The notes under the pieces: model-generated
What the model was told of the DNA's origin: nothing
The model's database searches: none
What the model saw: only the letters and a program-made list of their open reading frames with translations
Assembly: GCA_019918135.1 (NCBI GenBank)
Contig: WBZZ01000692.1
Span: 40,366-104,365 of the forward strand
DNA: 64,000 nucleotides
From: Paulinella micropora
Taxonomy: Eukaryota > Cercozoa > Imbricatea > Euglyphida > Paulinellidae
Direction of reading: 5' to 3'
In this document: positions 18,323-29,851 of the stretch, piece after piece
How the letters are laid out: the number at the start of each line of letters is the position of its first letter
Numbering within the stretch: position 1 is the stretch's first letter
Made by a program: the position numbers and the translations under genes

Positions 18323-20360
18323 CTATTTCCGGGGCCGCTTGAGGCTCAGGGCGTAGGCCGCTTCCATGTCGTTGATGCAGCGCTCCCGCTGGTCCGGTTT
18401 CAGGTGCGAGACGGGGAACAGGTCCAGGCTGCACTCCAGTCGTTCGCGCAGTTGCTCGGACGTGTGCGCGTGCGCGCCGGGCAACGACCACACCGCGGCC
18501 GACAAGTGCTCCGCCAGCACGCCCTCCCGGGCGTCGCCCCCCGCCTGGCCTCCTGCAGCAGGGTGACCTTGAGGTGCTCTAGGTGGCGGTACAGCACGAG
18601 CACCGACAGCAACAGGCGCACGCACAGGCGCAGGTCGTGCGTCGGGCCGGAGGCCGGGGCCTTGGCGTCCGTGTACAGCGCGTGCGGAGCTGCCTCGAAG
18701 AACAGGCGCGCGGTGTTGGCGAGCTGGTCGGTCAGCGTCCGCAGCCAGAAGATCTGCTGCGCGTAGCGAGCGTCAGCCACGCCCGCCGGGCGCCCGTCGA
18801 CGGCCTCCGGGACGCCGGCCAGGGCCTCGACGAAGGACTTGGCCCCGCGCCGGTGCAGCAGCAGCATGAAGCCGTTCAGCAGTGCCATGTGTAAGGCCAG
18901 GCCCGCGGGGGCGTCCTCCAGCGCCGTCAGGTCCTGCCACCAGGCCGCGCGGCTTCCGTGCTCCGGGTGCTGGCCGTGCCGCTCGGCCCGCAGGATGGCC
19001 GACTGGGTGTGCGTCTGCCAGCCCCACGCGGTGGCCAGGTCGCCCAGCGGCAGGGACAGCGCCTCCCCGGGCCGGAGGTGCCGGGCCGCGCACAGCAGCG
19101 CTACCGCATCGCTTTCGAACATGAGGCTCACGTTGTGGTCCTCCGCAGCCGGCAGCTGGGCCAGGAAGTGGTTCAGGACCGCTCCCACCACGGCGCCCGA
19201 CAGATAACTCCGGACCAGGAAGGCGTTGCGGCGGGCGTAGGCACAGAGCTGCTGCACGTCGTCCTCGGCGACCTGCACCGCCAGCACCAGCCTGAGCAGC
19301 TGGGCCAGGTTCTGGGCCACCTGGGCCGGCAGGAGCTCCTCGCGCGCCGCCCCGTCCTCCGTGGCCGGGGCGCCTTCGGTGCGCCGGCAGTGCAGTTTGT
19401 TCAGCAGCACCTGTGACCAGCTGCAGGACCGTGGCTCGCGGGGGCTTTCCCAGGGCGGGGGCCGATCAGGGTTTCGAGGCACGCGTAGAAGAGGTGCAGG
19501 TGCCACTGGTGGGCGGTCGTCAGGTCCAGGCAGCGGGTAGAGGTGCTGCTCTCGTCGCCCAGCCCGGCGCAGAGGCCAGCAGCTCTGGCGGCAGCAACGG
19601 TGTTTCGTACTGCACCTTGCGCGTGGGCTGGGCGGACCCGCGCGCGCTCGCCGTGCCGGGGTGGCGGTGGAAACAGCGCAGCACCCAGGCGGGCACGCAC
19701 TGGCGCGAACGAATCGGCATGGGCCTGTTCTCCTTGGGGCTGTACGAGTGCGCCCGCTGCCCGCTGTACAAGACGCAGACCCCGGAGGGGCACTCGCCGA
19801 TGACGCTGTCGGCCTCGGCGCCGCGGGAGGGAGTCTCGCCGTGGCGGAACACCACCCGCGCGCTGTCCGTGTCATAGCACAACAACGAGCCCCCGTGCTT
19901 GCTGGCGTGCACCTCGTTCCACCAGGCCCAGTCGGTCTCCGTCTGCAGCGGCCGGCGCGGCCCTGCCCTAGCGCCGGGCTGGCCCCGGGGGGCCCGCCCC
20001 CGGCCCCCCCCCCCCCCCCCGAGCCCCGCCTCCGCCCCCGTAGCGCCCGCCCCCGGGGGCCGGGGGGGGCCGGGCGCCCTCCGGAGCGGCCCGGCCTGCG
20101 CGGGCACTGGCAGCAGCTCGGCGCCCGCCCAAGTATCTGCGTCGGCCTGCCTCATCGGCACGCTGGGCGGCTCGGCCTGCGCCCGGGCGGGTGCCCGGGG
20201 GGGGACACGTCTCTTCCCCAGGGATCCGCCCTCCGCTCGGCCCCGCCCAGGTCCACGTCTAGCATTTCACAGAGCTCCGCCATGATATCGGCGTCCCGAT
20301 CTTCCGGCGGCGGGGGTCCGTCCGCCGTGGCCGCGCTGGCCGGGAGGTCTGGCCCTCCAT
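18323..20360 (-). pseudogene. SET-like domain protein, U1, frameshifted and internally deleted
   Basis: Same gene as 45,501-48,296. It lacks two in-frame segments present in U3: 219 bp at 19,043/19,044 and 525 bp at 20,096/20,097. Single-base losses in C or G runs (for example near 19,455, 19,573 and 19,965) break the frame further. The start is taken as the ATG at 20,360. Confidence 0.55.
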
Positions 20361-20656
20361 CCGCGGTGCTCTTTCTGCGCGACCACCGGTGGTGCGTCAG
20401 CCACCCACTGGGCTGACGGCCCTCCGCCAGCCTCACCCCGTCCCTCCCCCTCTCTCTGCCTGGCTCCCCTCCTGGTCCAGAGGGGCGGGCCTTCTTCCCT
20501 TTCCCCTTCCTTCTCCCCCCCCCCCCCCCCCCCCGCCGCCCGGGAGAGCGCGTCCCTCCCTCTGGCCACCGCCGCCCTGCCCCCCGGCCCCGTCCGCCGG
20601 CCCCGCATGCCGGCCAGTACGGTAGCGCAGACATTTGACCGCGGCCCCGCACCCCG
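20361..20656. promoter_or_regulatory. Divergent intergenic region between SET-like and DUF1152-like genes (U1)
   Basis: A gap of about 296 bp between outward-reading starts, with a long poly-C run (20,516-20,534) whose length varies between copies. Equivalents: 33,908-34,205 and 48,297-48,598. Confidence 0.4.
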
Positions 20657-22111
20657 ATGGGCGGGCTCGCGCCGCAGTCCGCTGTGCCTCCGGCCGGCGG
20701 AGCTCCCGCTGCGGCCCCCACCCGCGTGGTGGTAGGCGCGGGCGGCGGCGGTGATACGGCCATGGCCCTGGGCTTCGCGGCGACCAAACGCGGCCAGCCC
20801 GAGCGGGCCGGCGAGCTAGCGGGGCGTTGGGTGGTCCTGGCGGCGGGCTACGAGCTAGCCGAGTACCGGGCCGCGCTCGCCAGGGGCTGCTACACGCGCG
20901 AGGGGGTCTGTGTGCGCGGCGGCCTGGGGCCGGAGGCTCTAGCCCAGTACCTGGGCTTTGTGCTCGCGGGCGCGGCGCCGGGCCTGCCGGGCACGCTGCG
21001 CCTCAAGCCCCACACCCACGCGGAGCTTGTGCACGCCCTGACCCACGACTTTGCGGCCTGCTACCACCGGGGCACCGGGGGCAGCAGGCCGCGGAGGAGG
21101 CGCTCGCCCGGCCCGACTTCAAGTACCAAACCTGCTGGAAGAATCGGAGGCCTTGTCCCACGCGCAGGGCACAGAGCTCCTAGTGTTTGCGAGCCCCGGC
21201 CGGACGGCGGACCGGGGGGCCGGCCGGGCGCTGCGCCAGCTGCTGCGGGCGTGCCTGCAGTCCTACCGGCCCGTCCGGGAGGTGTGGTTGTTGGACGCGG
21301 GGGGGGGCCTGGTGGACGAGCGCGGGGCGGCCGGGACGTGGCCGTGCGCAGTGCGTTCGAGACCTTGTGCCGCGAGTGCGCGAGCGGGGGTGCCCCGGCC
21401 CCCGCCTTCCGGTTGCGGCACGCCATCTTTGGCCTAGGCGTGGATGCACACGCCGCGCCGACCCTCGTGGCCGCCAACCTCTTTGCTTACCACGACCGCT
21501 TTGGCCACGCCCTGGGCTACTTCGACCCGGAGCTCGCGGCCGAGTTCTATACCGCGTGCCAGACGCGCCCCGAGCTCCGGCCTTGTTACAGCCCGGGCGG
21601 CGTTGGGCGCCTGGACGGCGGCCTACGAAATGCTGCACCCGGGGTCGCGGCGAGGCCGCGCCCGCCGGGCGCCAGCAGTGGGTGGCAGGCGCTGCGGCCG
21701 GCCAGGCCGGCGGGCCCACGGACGCGCAGCTGTGGCTCTACTCCGAACTCTTTATTCGCCGGCGCCCGGAGTTCCAAGCACTAGAAGCCAGGGCCGCCCG
21801 GCAAGCGCGCCGCCCGGGCCCGCGCCGCCGTCCAGGAACCCCCTCTCGTCGCGGCGTGGCTGCCGCCGGTCGCCGAGCACCCGTCCGGGAGCGCCGCGGG
21901 GGGCTCCGCCGGTCGCCGAGCACCCGTCCGGGCGCGCCGTGGGGGGGCTGCCGCCGTCCCCGAGCACCCGCCCGGGGACGATGAGGCCTCCTTGGCCTGG
22001 CGGAGTTAGCGCGTGATCTGGCCACGCAGGACCCCACCGGCGCCACATGGTCTGCAGCCTGCTGGCCGCCTGCTACGTCATTGACTTTGTCTGCACCCGG
22101 CCGCCCGGTAG
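20657..22111 (+). pseudogene. DUF1152-like gene, U1, multiply frameshifted
   Basis: Same gene as the intact 34,206-35,672 copy. At least eight single-base losses in C or G runs (for example near 21,054, 21,131, 21,326, 21,583 and 22,100) scramble the frame after about residue 130. Confidence 0.7.
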
Positions 22112-22369
22112 CCCCCCTGAGCGGCGGCGGCACGGGGCTCGGGGCTCGGGGGCGGCTTCCTCTCCTCCACCCCCCCCCCCTGCGTGCTCAGGTAGATAAA
22201 AAAAAGCTGCTCTCTCTCTCTCTCTTGGACACAGACCTCCCTCCGGCGCCCCCGGCCGCCAGCACGGGGGGGGGGCTAGTCCTCCCCGGGCCAGGCCTTG
22301 TAGTGCTCATGCTGTTTAATCAAGGAGAAGCAGAACTGTGCGGACGGTCGCCAGCGCTACGGTGGGTAG

Positions 22370-22812
22370 CTAGTCAGAGCTTTCGTCTTCTTCTGCCTGC
22401 AGTGAGCCTGCTCATGCAGGCACGGCAAGTGCCCCGGCTCACCCCCATGCCCTGGCTGGCCACCGGCGGACTGACACAGTGACTCCAGACCCGCGTGGAC
22501 TTCGGCTAGGCTTCTTTGGCCTGGTCTAGTGTGTTGAGCACCTCCCGGAGGCACGCTAGCCCTTGCCGCCAGTGCTGTCTGTCCCGTTCCAGGCGCGCAC
22601 TGAGCCCGAGCAGGCGTTCCAGCTCACGCCGCGACCGCTCGGCCTCCTGGTCCCGGGCCAGCTGGTGCTGGGCGTTCTCCACCGCGCCCAGGAGCGAGCA
22701 GCTAGGTACCACAACAGCAACAGCGCGAGCGGCCCGCACAGCACAGACGCTAGCGCGGGGACCGTGTCGGGCAGCCCAGCCCGGCTAGCAGAACTTCCCA
22801 CTTGGGCAGCAT
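22370..22812 (-). pseudogene. Coiled-coil membrane protein gene, U1, frameshifted
   Basis: Four bases shorter than the intact 447-bp copies in U2 and U3. The losses are single bases in short runs (for example near 22,365-22,400, 22,520 and 22,700). Confidence 0.65.
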
Positions 22813-23097
22813 CCTTTGTGCCTCCGACCGCGACTCCGTGCGGTCGCCGGCGTCGTTCTGACCCCCGGCCGCGCTGGCCGCGCCGAGCAGGCCCCGGGGG
22901 GGCGCACGGAGGGGGGGGGCGTGCCAGCGGGTCCGCTGGCGCGAGCGCGAAGAGGGGGGGGGGGAAGAAAAGAAGACTCTCCTCCGCCCTGCCGTGTGTC
23001 CGGCGCCGCCTCCCCCCCCTCCCCCCTGCCCACCCCCGGCCACGCCCGCGACGTGGTGGGCGCACAATTGACGCTGCGCCTGTTACCCGCGTTGGCC

Positions 23098-23223
23098 ATG
23101 TTCAAGAAGCGCAAAGACAAGTCCAAGAGTGCCTAGGCCCCACCCGACTATCCCGTCTGGCCGGCCGGCCGAGGCCCGAGACGCGGCCTGGCGGCTCTGG
23201 CGCGCAGACCTTGGCGCGAATAG
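23098..23223 (+). pseudogene. Small basic ORF, U1, frameshifted
   Basis: Counterpart of 36,677-36,808. It starts MFKKRKDKSK, but missing G bases around 23,129-23,136 introduce an early stop. Confidence 0.4.
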
Positions 23224-23505
23224 ACGCGGGCGTGCCAGCCAGGGGGGGCCTCTCCTCTTCGCGGGCACTCGTCCCTCCTCTGACCTCCTGCAGCAGGCCT
23301 AGGCTCGGGGCAGGGACAGCACTCGCGGCGGACCAAGACCCCTCCCCGCTCGCGGGACAACCCAGCAAAGAACAAGTTGGTATCATGGGGCTTTTCCGCA
23401 CTCCGTCGTCACCGAACAAACGCGGCAGGTCGCGCGGCTACCAACGCGCAGAAATGTACGTCGCCTGGCTCGGAAGTTTTAGATTTTTAAAAAAGTCGTC
23501 TTTTT

Positions 23506-24021
23506 TTAATAAATAAAAGAAAATACACGTTCTAGCATGATGGCCCGGAACAGTGTCTGGCGCGGGGGCTGCTTTGTCGGATTCTGGGCCATGCTCTTCC
23601 TGGCGAGCCACTGCAGGGCCCTGGCGTCGCCCTGCTCGGCCGCTCGCGTGAACCACTCCCTGGCCTTGGCGCGGTCTTTGGGCACGTCGTGGCCGAAATA
23701 ATACAGAAGGCCCAGCATCCGCAGGGCGCCCTTGTGGTTCTGTGCAGCCGCTCGCCCGTACCACTCCAGTGCTTTGGCAATGTCCGCTGCCACCCCCCGG
23801 CCCCTCGCGTAACAGACAGCGAGCATGTACTGAGCGACCGCGTCGCCCTGCGTAGCTGCCTGAGTAAACCACTGCACGGCCAGGGCAAAGTCTCGTGCCA
23901 CGCCCTCGCCCTCGTAGTACAAGAACCCAAGGCGGTATTGGGCCCGGGCGTCGCCTTGCGCGGCCGCCTGGGCGTACCGAGCCGTCCTCGCCCTCCACCT
24001 AGCGCTTTGGCTCTGAGCCAT
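23506..24021 (-). CDS. Sel1-repeat protein, U1 (altered C-terminus)
   Basis: The ATG at 24,021 opens MAQSQSARWR. Three Sel1-type repeats as in the U2/U3 copies; the last residues differ because of one-base losses near 23,544 and 23,581. Possibly a sequence error. Confidence 0.65.
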   Translation of the reverse strand: MAQSQSARWRARTARYAQAAAQGDARAQYRLGFLYYEGEGVARDFALAVQWFTQAATQGDAVAQYMLAVCYARGRGVAADIAKALEWYGRAAAQNHKGALRMLGLLYYFGHDVPKDRAKAREWFTRAAEQGDARALQWLARKSMAQNPTKQPPRQTLFRAIMLERVFSFIY

Positions 24022-24323
24022 GTCCAAAATCCGCCGGCGGGAGAAAAAGTTAGTGGTATCTCTTTACCTAGCAGGAACAATAAGCGCGACAACTACCTTG
24101 GCCTCCTGCTCCCTGGCGGATGGGCTAGGGAGGAGAGCGGGAGAGTGAGGGGGTTAGCCCTTCCCCCCCCGGCCCTGATTCGCTTGTACTGAGCACGCAG
24201 AGGCGGGCCCCCTGCAGCCAGGTAGACGGAGAGAGAGAGAGAGAGCGCGCGAGCATGCAGGAACCGGCTAAAAAAACCTGCCCGGCGCGTTCTCTCTCTG
24301 GCTCCGGGGACCCCGGCTCTTTA

Positions 24324-25147
24324 CTACAGCCCTCCGCCCGCAGGGAGCTCGCCCCCTGCTGGGGGAGCCTCCTCGTGGCTCGTCCTCCGACTCCGACTCG
24401 TCTTCTGACCCTGGCTCGTCGCTGGCTCCGGCTCGTCGCTGGCTGCGTCTCTGACTCGTCGCTGGCTCCGGCTCGTCCGCTGGCTCCGGCCCGTCCTCTG
24501 ACTCCGACTCGTCCTCTGACTTCGACTCGTCCTCTTTTTCCCCTCGGGGAGTCTCCGCCCCGGCTGGCTGATCCGGGGCGGCCGCCGCCCGGGGCCCCAG
24601 GTACGCGGCCAGCACAAACAACTGGGCCCGGCCCTGGTCCGTGTGGTCGGTGGCGTCGGCGGGCCGCAGCTGGTCCCACGCGGCCCGCGCGTCGACCACG
24701 AGTTGCAGGCGCTCCCCGCCTGACTCCCCCCACCAATGCCGGAGCCACTGGGTACAGCGGCCGCGGCCGGCCCAGCACACCACGCCGCGCGCGCCGGGGG
24801 GGCGCAGGTTGCGCAGGGCCTCGGCTAGGCCCCCGGACCGGTGGCGCGCTCCACCAAGAGGCCGGCCAGGGCCCGCTCGGCGCTGCCCACGCCGCACACG
24901 CCGGCGTGGTGCTCGGCATCGGCCGAGCGGCACTGCCGATCACAGTACCAGTTAGCGTCACACCGGTGGCAGCGGGCGCGGCCGGCCGGCTGGTCCGCCG
25001 CCCACCACGCCTGGCAGGCGGCGCGCCCGCAGAGCTGCCACCGGACTTCGCGGGGTGGGCGCGAGCGCGGGACAACCACGACGCGTCGTTTCCGCCCGGC
25101 CCGCTCCGCGAGGGCGGCGCGGGCCCGGCGCTTGCGCTTGCGGTCAT
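24324..25147 (-). pseudogene. Chimeric MYND/acidic-tail gene at the U1-U2 junction
   Basis: Made by the tandem junction: the MYND N-terminal half (U2 side) is joined at 24,777 to the last part of the 735-aa gene (U1 side), with its WAGRGRCTQWLRHWW segment and Glu/Ser/Asp-rich tail. In this copy a missing C near 24,833 shifts the frame at the MYND side. The acidic repeats are also disturbed. The ATG at 25,147 is out of frame with the MYND codons because one G of a GGG run is missing compared with the native gene. Confidence 0.6.
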
Positions 25148-25509
25148 GCGTCTTCGTCAGGTTCTGCCACGGAGGGGGAGGGGTGCTAAAAAGGCTACGG
25201 CTGGAGACTCTGGAGAGTCTGCGCGGTCGCTGCCCGGCGGTCGGCCGCAAGCTGTTTTGTGTGCCGGACGAGGGAGGCCCGGGGGAGAGCAGTCGAGGAG
25301 CGCTCCGAGGGGGGGGAGGCGCCCCCCCCGGTCCCCGCGGTGCGGGCGCCTGCGGGCGCGTGCCGGCCAGACCGGGGGGGCTTCACCGCTGCACCCCTCG
25401 CCCACGGGCGCCCCCGCCCGCCGCCTGCCACCGCGCCCCCCCCTCCTCCTCCCCACGCACACCGACAGGCCGCGATTAGCAGCAGGACCAGCTCCAACAA
25501 GTTAACCGC

Positions 25510-28120
25510 ATGGACAGCCGCGCCGTGCGCCGCTTCGTGCAACGGTACGGCCACCGTGACGCGGTGGCGGTCGTGGCAGGCGCAGGCCTGTCTGTGCGCG
25601 ACGGCGGGCTGGCTGCCGCCCGCCGGAATCGGGAGCTGGCGTCCGGCGTGCGAGCGCTGCTTCGTCCGCCGCGACCGCGTGCGTGTGGCCGGCTCGCGTG
25701 CCAGGCCAGACCTGTGCGACAGCCAGACGCGGCGGTGGCAGAGAAGACTCCAGCAGAAACGCCGGCTGGCGGACGGCGAAGGCGGTGACCACCGGAGGAA
25801 GCGGCCCCGGCACGGCGATGCTGGCACCTCCTCCGCTATCTCGCTGTGGCGTCAGCGCCTGGCGGCCGCCGAGCCGTTTGTGGAGAAGAAACCCGGAGTC
25901 AAGATGCTACAGCACTACGGTACGGCCTTCAAGGTCCTGGGCCCAAGGCTGGTGTTCAAGGAGTGGCGTGCAGGGCAAGAATCGGCGGACCGGCCGGCGT
26001 GCGAGCCTTGCTACGAGCACGAAAACCTCGCAACGGTCGCGACCGTCCGCCAGGACCGTGAGTGGCCCACCGTCTGTGCTCGGCACGGCCCCGCCTCGGA
26101 GACCGGGGCGGCGAAGCAGGGCATTGGCCAGACGACTAAGCCAACGGAAGAGAAGAGAAGCGGGAAGAGCCAGGCGCGACGCAGCGGGCGGGCGGCACGG
26201 CACAGGAGCAGCCTCTGACTCATCAACAGGGCGGACAGGGCTACCCACTGCGAGTAAGCGCTGGTGGTGCTCTTTTCAGTCGGACCGGCAAGCCGCGGCA
26301 CGGTTGGACGGGATGGGTACCCGCCCGCGCAAGTTGCGGCAAGGCGGAAAGACTGTCGCCAGCGGCAGATATTGGACGGAGGACGGGGGCGGCGGTTCAA
26401 GCTCTGTGTCAAGCACACGAGAGCGCGCGGCCGCCGCGGGGCGAGGTTCCAGTGCGAGGATTGCCCGGCCGGCTCAAAGAAACGTGGACACTTTGCGGAC
26501 GGGCAAGGGCGCAAGAATCGCCTGTGCGCAGAGCACGCGAGAGCGCGCGGCTGCCACGAGCCCTTGAACCCCTGCGAGGACTGCCCGACCGGCTCCAAGA
26601 AACAGGCCAGCTATGCGGACGAGCAAGGGCGCAAGCAGAGGCTGTGCGCGGAGCACGCGAGGGCGCGCGGCTGCCATGAGTCCCTGAACCCCTGCGAGGA
26701 CTGTCCGACTGGCTCCGAAAAAGATGCTGCCTTTGCGGACGAGCAAGGGCGCAAGCAGAGGCTGTGCGCGGAGCACGCAAGAGCACGCGGCTGCTACCAC
26801 GTGCAAAGTCCATGTGAGGACTGCCCGGCCGGCGCCAAGAAACAAGCTAACTTTGAGGACGAGCAAGGGCGCAAGCAGAGGCTGTGCGCGGAGCACGCAA
26901 GAGCACGCGGCTGCTACCACGTGCAAAGTCCGTGTGATGACTGCCCGGCCGGCGCCAAGAAACAAGCTAACTTTGAGGACGAGCAAGGGCGCAAGCGGAG
27001 GCTGTGTGCGGAGCACGCAAGAGCACGCGGCTGCTACCACGTGCAAAGTCCGTGTGAGGACTGCCCGGCCGGTGCCCAGAAAGACGCCTGCTACGCGGAC
27101 GAGCAAGGGAGAGGCAGAAGGCTGTGTGCGGAGCACGCGAGGGTGCGCGGCTGCCACGAGCCCCTGAACCCCTGCGAGGACTGTCCGACTGGCTGCAAAA
27201 GAGATGCAGCCTTTGCGGACGAGCAAGGGCACAGGCAGAGGCTGTGCGCAGAGCACGCGAGGGCACGCGGTTGCTACGAGCCCCTGAACCCGTGCGAAGA
27301 CTGTCCGGCCGGCTCGAAGAAACAGGCCAACTATGCGGACGAGCAAGGGAGGGGCAGGAGGCTCTGCGCGGAGCACGCGAGGGTGCGCGGCTGCCACGAG
27401 CCCCTGAGCCCCTGCGAGGACTGTCTGACTGGCTCCAAGAAAGAGGCCATGTATGCGGACGAGCAAGGGCGCAGACAGAGGCTGTGCGCGGAGCACGCAA
27501 GAGCACGCGGCTGCTACCACGTGCAAAGTCCGTGTGAGGACTGCCCGGCCGGCGCCAAGAAACAAGGTAACTTTGAGGACGAGCAAGGGCGCAACAGGAG
27601 GCTGTGTGCAGAACATGCGTTCGCGCGCGGCCTGATTCCTAAGCCGGCCGCGGGCTGCTCGATCGCGGCGTGCAGGCTGTGGGACAGGCTCGAGCAGGCG
27701 CTGGGTTGCCAGATCCAGCACAAGCACTTTGTAAACGGTGCTGCCATGCCGCACGGAGCGGAGGTCCGTGTCCCGGGCACAAAGCTGCTGCTGGACGGCT
27801 ACGACGCGGCGAGCAATTGCGTGTACGAGTTCCACGGGAACGTGTACCACGGCTTCCCGCCGGGCCACGCCAAATACGCCGAGGGCAGGTCCAAGGTCAG
27901 CGGGCGGCGCAATCGAGACTTGTACCGGGAGACGATGGCCCGCATGTACTTTGTGCGCCGGCAGATGCCTGCCGGCTGCCGCGTCTTTTACGCCTGGGAG
28001 CACGAGTACGACCAGATTAAGAACAAGCCGCTGACTAGTGCCGCGTCGATCTTGCACGAGCTGCAACCGGGCGAAGAAAGATTAGATGATTCAGAGTCCG
28101 ACTGCCAGGACATTGCCTAG
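25510..28120 (+). pseudogene. Cysteine-repeat nuclease gene, U2, frameshifted
   Basis: Same gene as 11,961-14,576. Five single-base losses (near 25,614, 25,620, 26,142, 26,336 and 26,388) break the N-terminal third. The ten repeats and the nuclease domain, from about 26,400 on, remain open to the normal stop. Confidence 0.7.
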
Positions 28121-28348
28121 AGTACTGATTTAATCAAAACACACGACGTCTTGTCTTAAAAACCTAGCTCTTCCGCCCCAGACTCGGGAAGGAGTGTAGA
28201 AGAAAAGGGAAAAACCCCTCTCCCACCTGACGGCGCAGAGGGTGCACGGAGGGGAAGGGGGGGGGCGCCGCCCCCCCTGCTGCCATGCACGCACGGTAGC
28301 CGCTCACAGCGTCGTCGTAAAAGCCTCCCTTCCTTCCCTCAGCTGCTG

Positions 28349-29353
28349 ATGTTGGCCTGGCCCGCGGTGGCGCTGGCTATGCTGCTAGGCCCGGCGCGGG
28401 CCCAGGACGGCCGGCTGCCTGTGCCCCCAACAGCGCCAGCCAGCGGCAGTCAGTGTGCGACACTACTTACTTTGACGTGGCGGCGCCGGGCGCCCCCGAG
28501 CCCCTCTGCCGGACCTGCACGGGCTTCGACGGCCGGCCCAGCCCTTACTGCGGCCGGCGCGGCGTCTGTACTTGGCACGAGCCCTGGCCGCAACCCGTCT
28601 GTCGCTGCTACAGCGGCTACCTGGGCCCCGGCTGCGAGGTGGCGGCCGTGACCAGGTACTCCTGCGGCCTGCGCGAGTTCACGTGCTCGCTGGGCCCCGA
28701 CTGGGCCCGGGCCCTGGCGAGCCTCACGCTGTCCCTGTCCGAGGAGATGTCTTGGCAGTGCACCTCGCCGCTGCAGACCACGGCGGAGGGGCTGGCCCTG
28801 CCGTACCTGCAGCTCCAGCGCGCGTACCTGTTCCACGCGGAGCGTGGCTTCCTGTACCAGACCGCCTTCTGTTTTCTAGCGCACAGCGTCTGGGATTGGA
28901 CGAGCGCCCCCTGGGCCCGGCCGGCCTCGGCCAGCGCGCTGCCGTACCGGCCCGGCCTCTGGGTCGCGGCGGAGGCCCTGCCGGGCGAACCGCCGCCGCT
29001 GGCGCACCTGGCCCCGGTGCTGTCGCAGGAGAAGGTGTGCCCCTTTCCCCTGACGCCGGATGTGGCGCGGGGGGGGGCTGGACTCGCTCGCGATCGAGGC
29101 GGCGGGGGGCAGCCGCAGTCCCGCCTGTTCGGCCGAGCCCGTGCCGCCCCTCGACGCGCTCCGGCTGGCGCTGGACGAGCAAGCCGTGCGCTGCTACCCC
29201 TTGTGGCTCAACGCCGTGCTGCCCGAGGGCTACCTGCACCAGTACCGCTGCCGGCCGGCCGGCGCAGGCTTGCTGGACCTGGACTGCCTCGTCCAGGTCC
29301 CGCCCGGCACGACGAGGCTGTCGCTGGGCGCTCTCCTGGCCCAGTGCGCCTAA
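28349..29353 (+). pseudogene. Secreted EGF-like protein gene, U2, frameshifted
   Basis: Same gene as 41,978-42,983. One C is missing near 28,428, and the G-run near 29,072 has 9 bases instead of the in-frame 8. Signal peptide, EGF module and C-terminus are otherwise unchanged. Confidence 0.6.
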
Positions 29354-29512
29354 AGGAAACCGGTGCGCCGGGGCTCGCCAGCCAAGGCCTAGCCGCGCTC
29401 GCTCCAAGCGGGTTGGTTCTCTTTTTAATAAAAGCCACCCAGTTGCTGTACTACCATACTGAGCGGCCAGGGCCAAGGGGGGGGGGGGGGGCGCGGAGTC
29501 CAACTAGCCAGG

Positions 29513-29726
29513 CTATTTCCGGGGACGCTTGAGGCTCAGGGCGTAGGCAGCCTCCATGTCGTTGATGCAGCGCTCCCGCTGGTCCGTTTCAGGTGCGAGA
29601 CGGGGAACAGGTCCAGGCTGCACTCCAAGCGTTCGCGCAATTGCTCGGACGCGTGGGTGTGAGCGCCGGGCAACGACCACACCGCGGCCGACAGGTGCTC
29701 CGGCAGCACGCCCTCCCGGGCGTCGG
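29513..29726 (-). pseudogene. Duplicated 3' fragment of the SET-like gene, U2
   Basis: As in U1, including the same missing G relative to U3. Confidence 0.7.
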
Positions 29727-29851
29727 GCCCCCGCCTGTTGGCAGGAGCTCGCGCCCCTACTGTCGTCGGTCCCAGCCAAAGTCCCGAGCATAAGTGTCGC
29801 AGATCCTGCAGTTCTTTCCACTTCCTCTACCCCGCAGGCCCGACCAAGAAC

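Larger units (their letters stand above)
11223..24776. repeat. Tandem unit U1 (about 13.55 kb)
   Basis: First of three head-to-tail copies. It starts inside the native MYND gene and ends inside a copy of the 735-aa gene's 3' part. It shares with U2 the 219-bp and 525-bp deletions relative to U3. Its last third (SET, DUF1152, coiled-coil and small ORFs) holds the most single-base frameshifts of the three. Confidence 0.9.

Noticed and set aside
22750-23067. Upstream Pro/Arg-rich extension of the coiled-coil gene
   Set aside because: Low-complexity, differs in frame between copies, and lies before a good ATG followed by a hydrophobic anchor.
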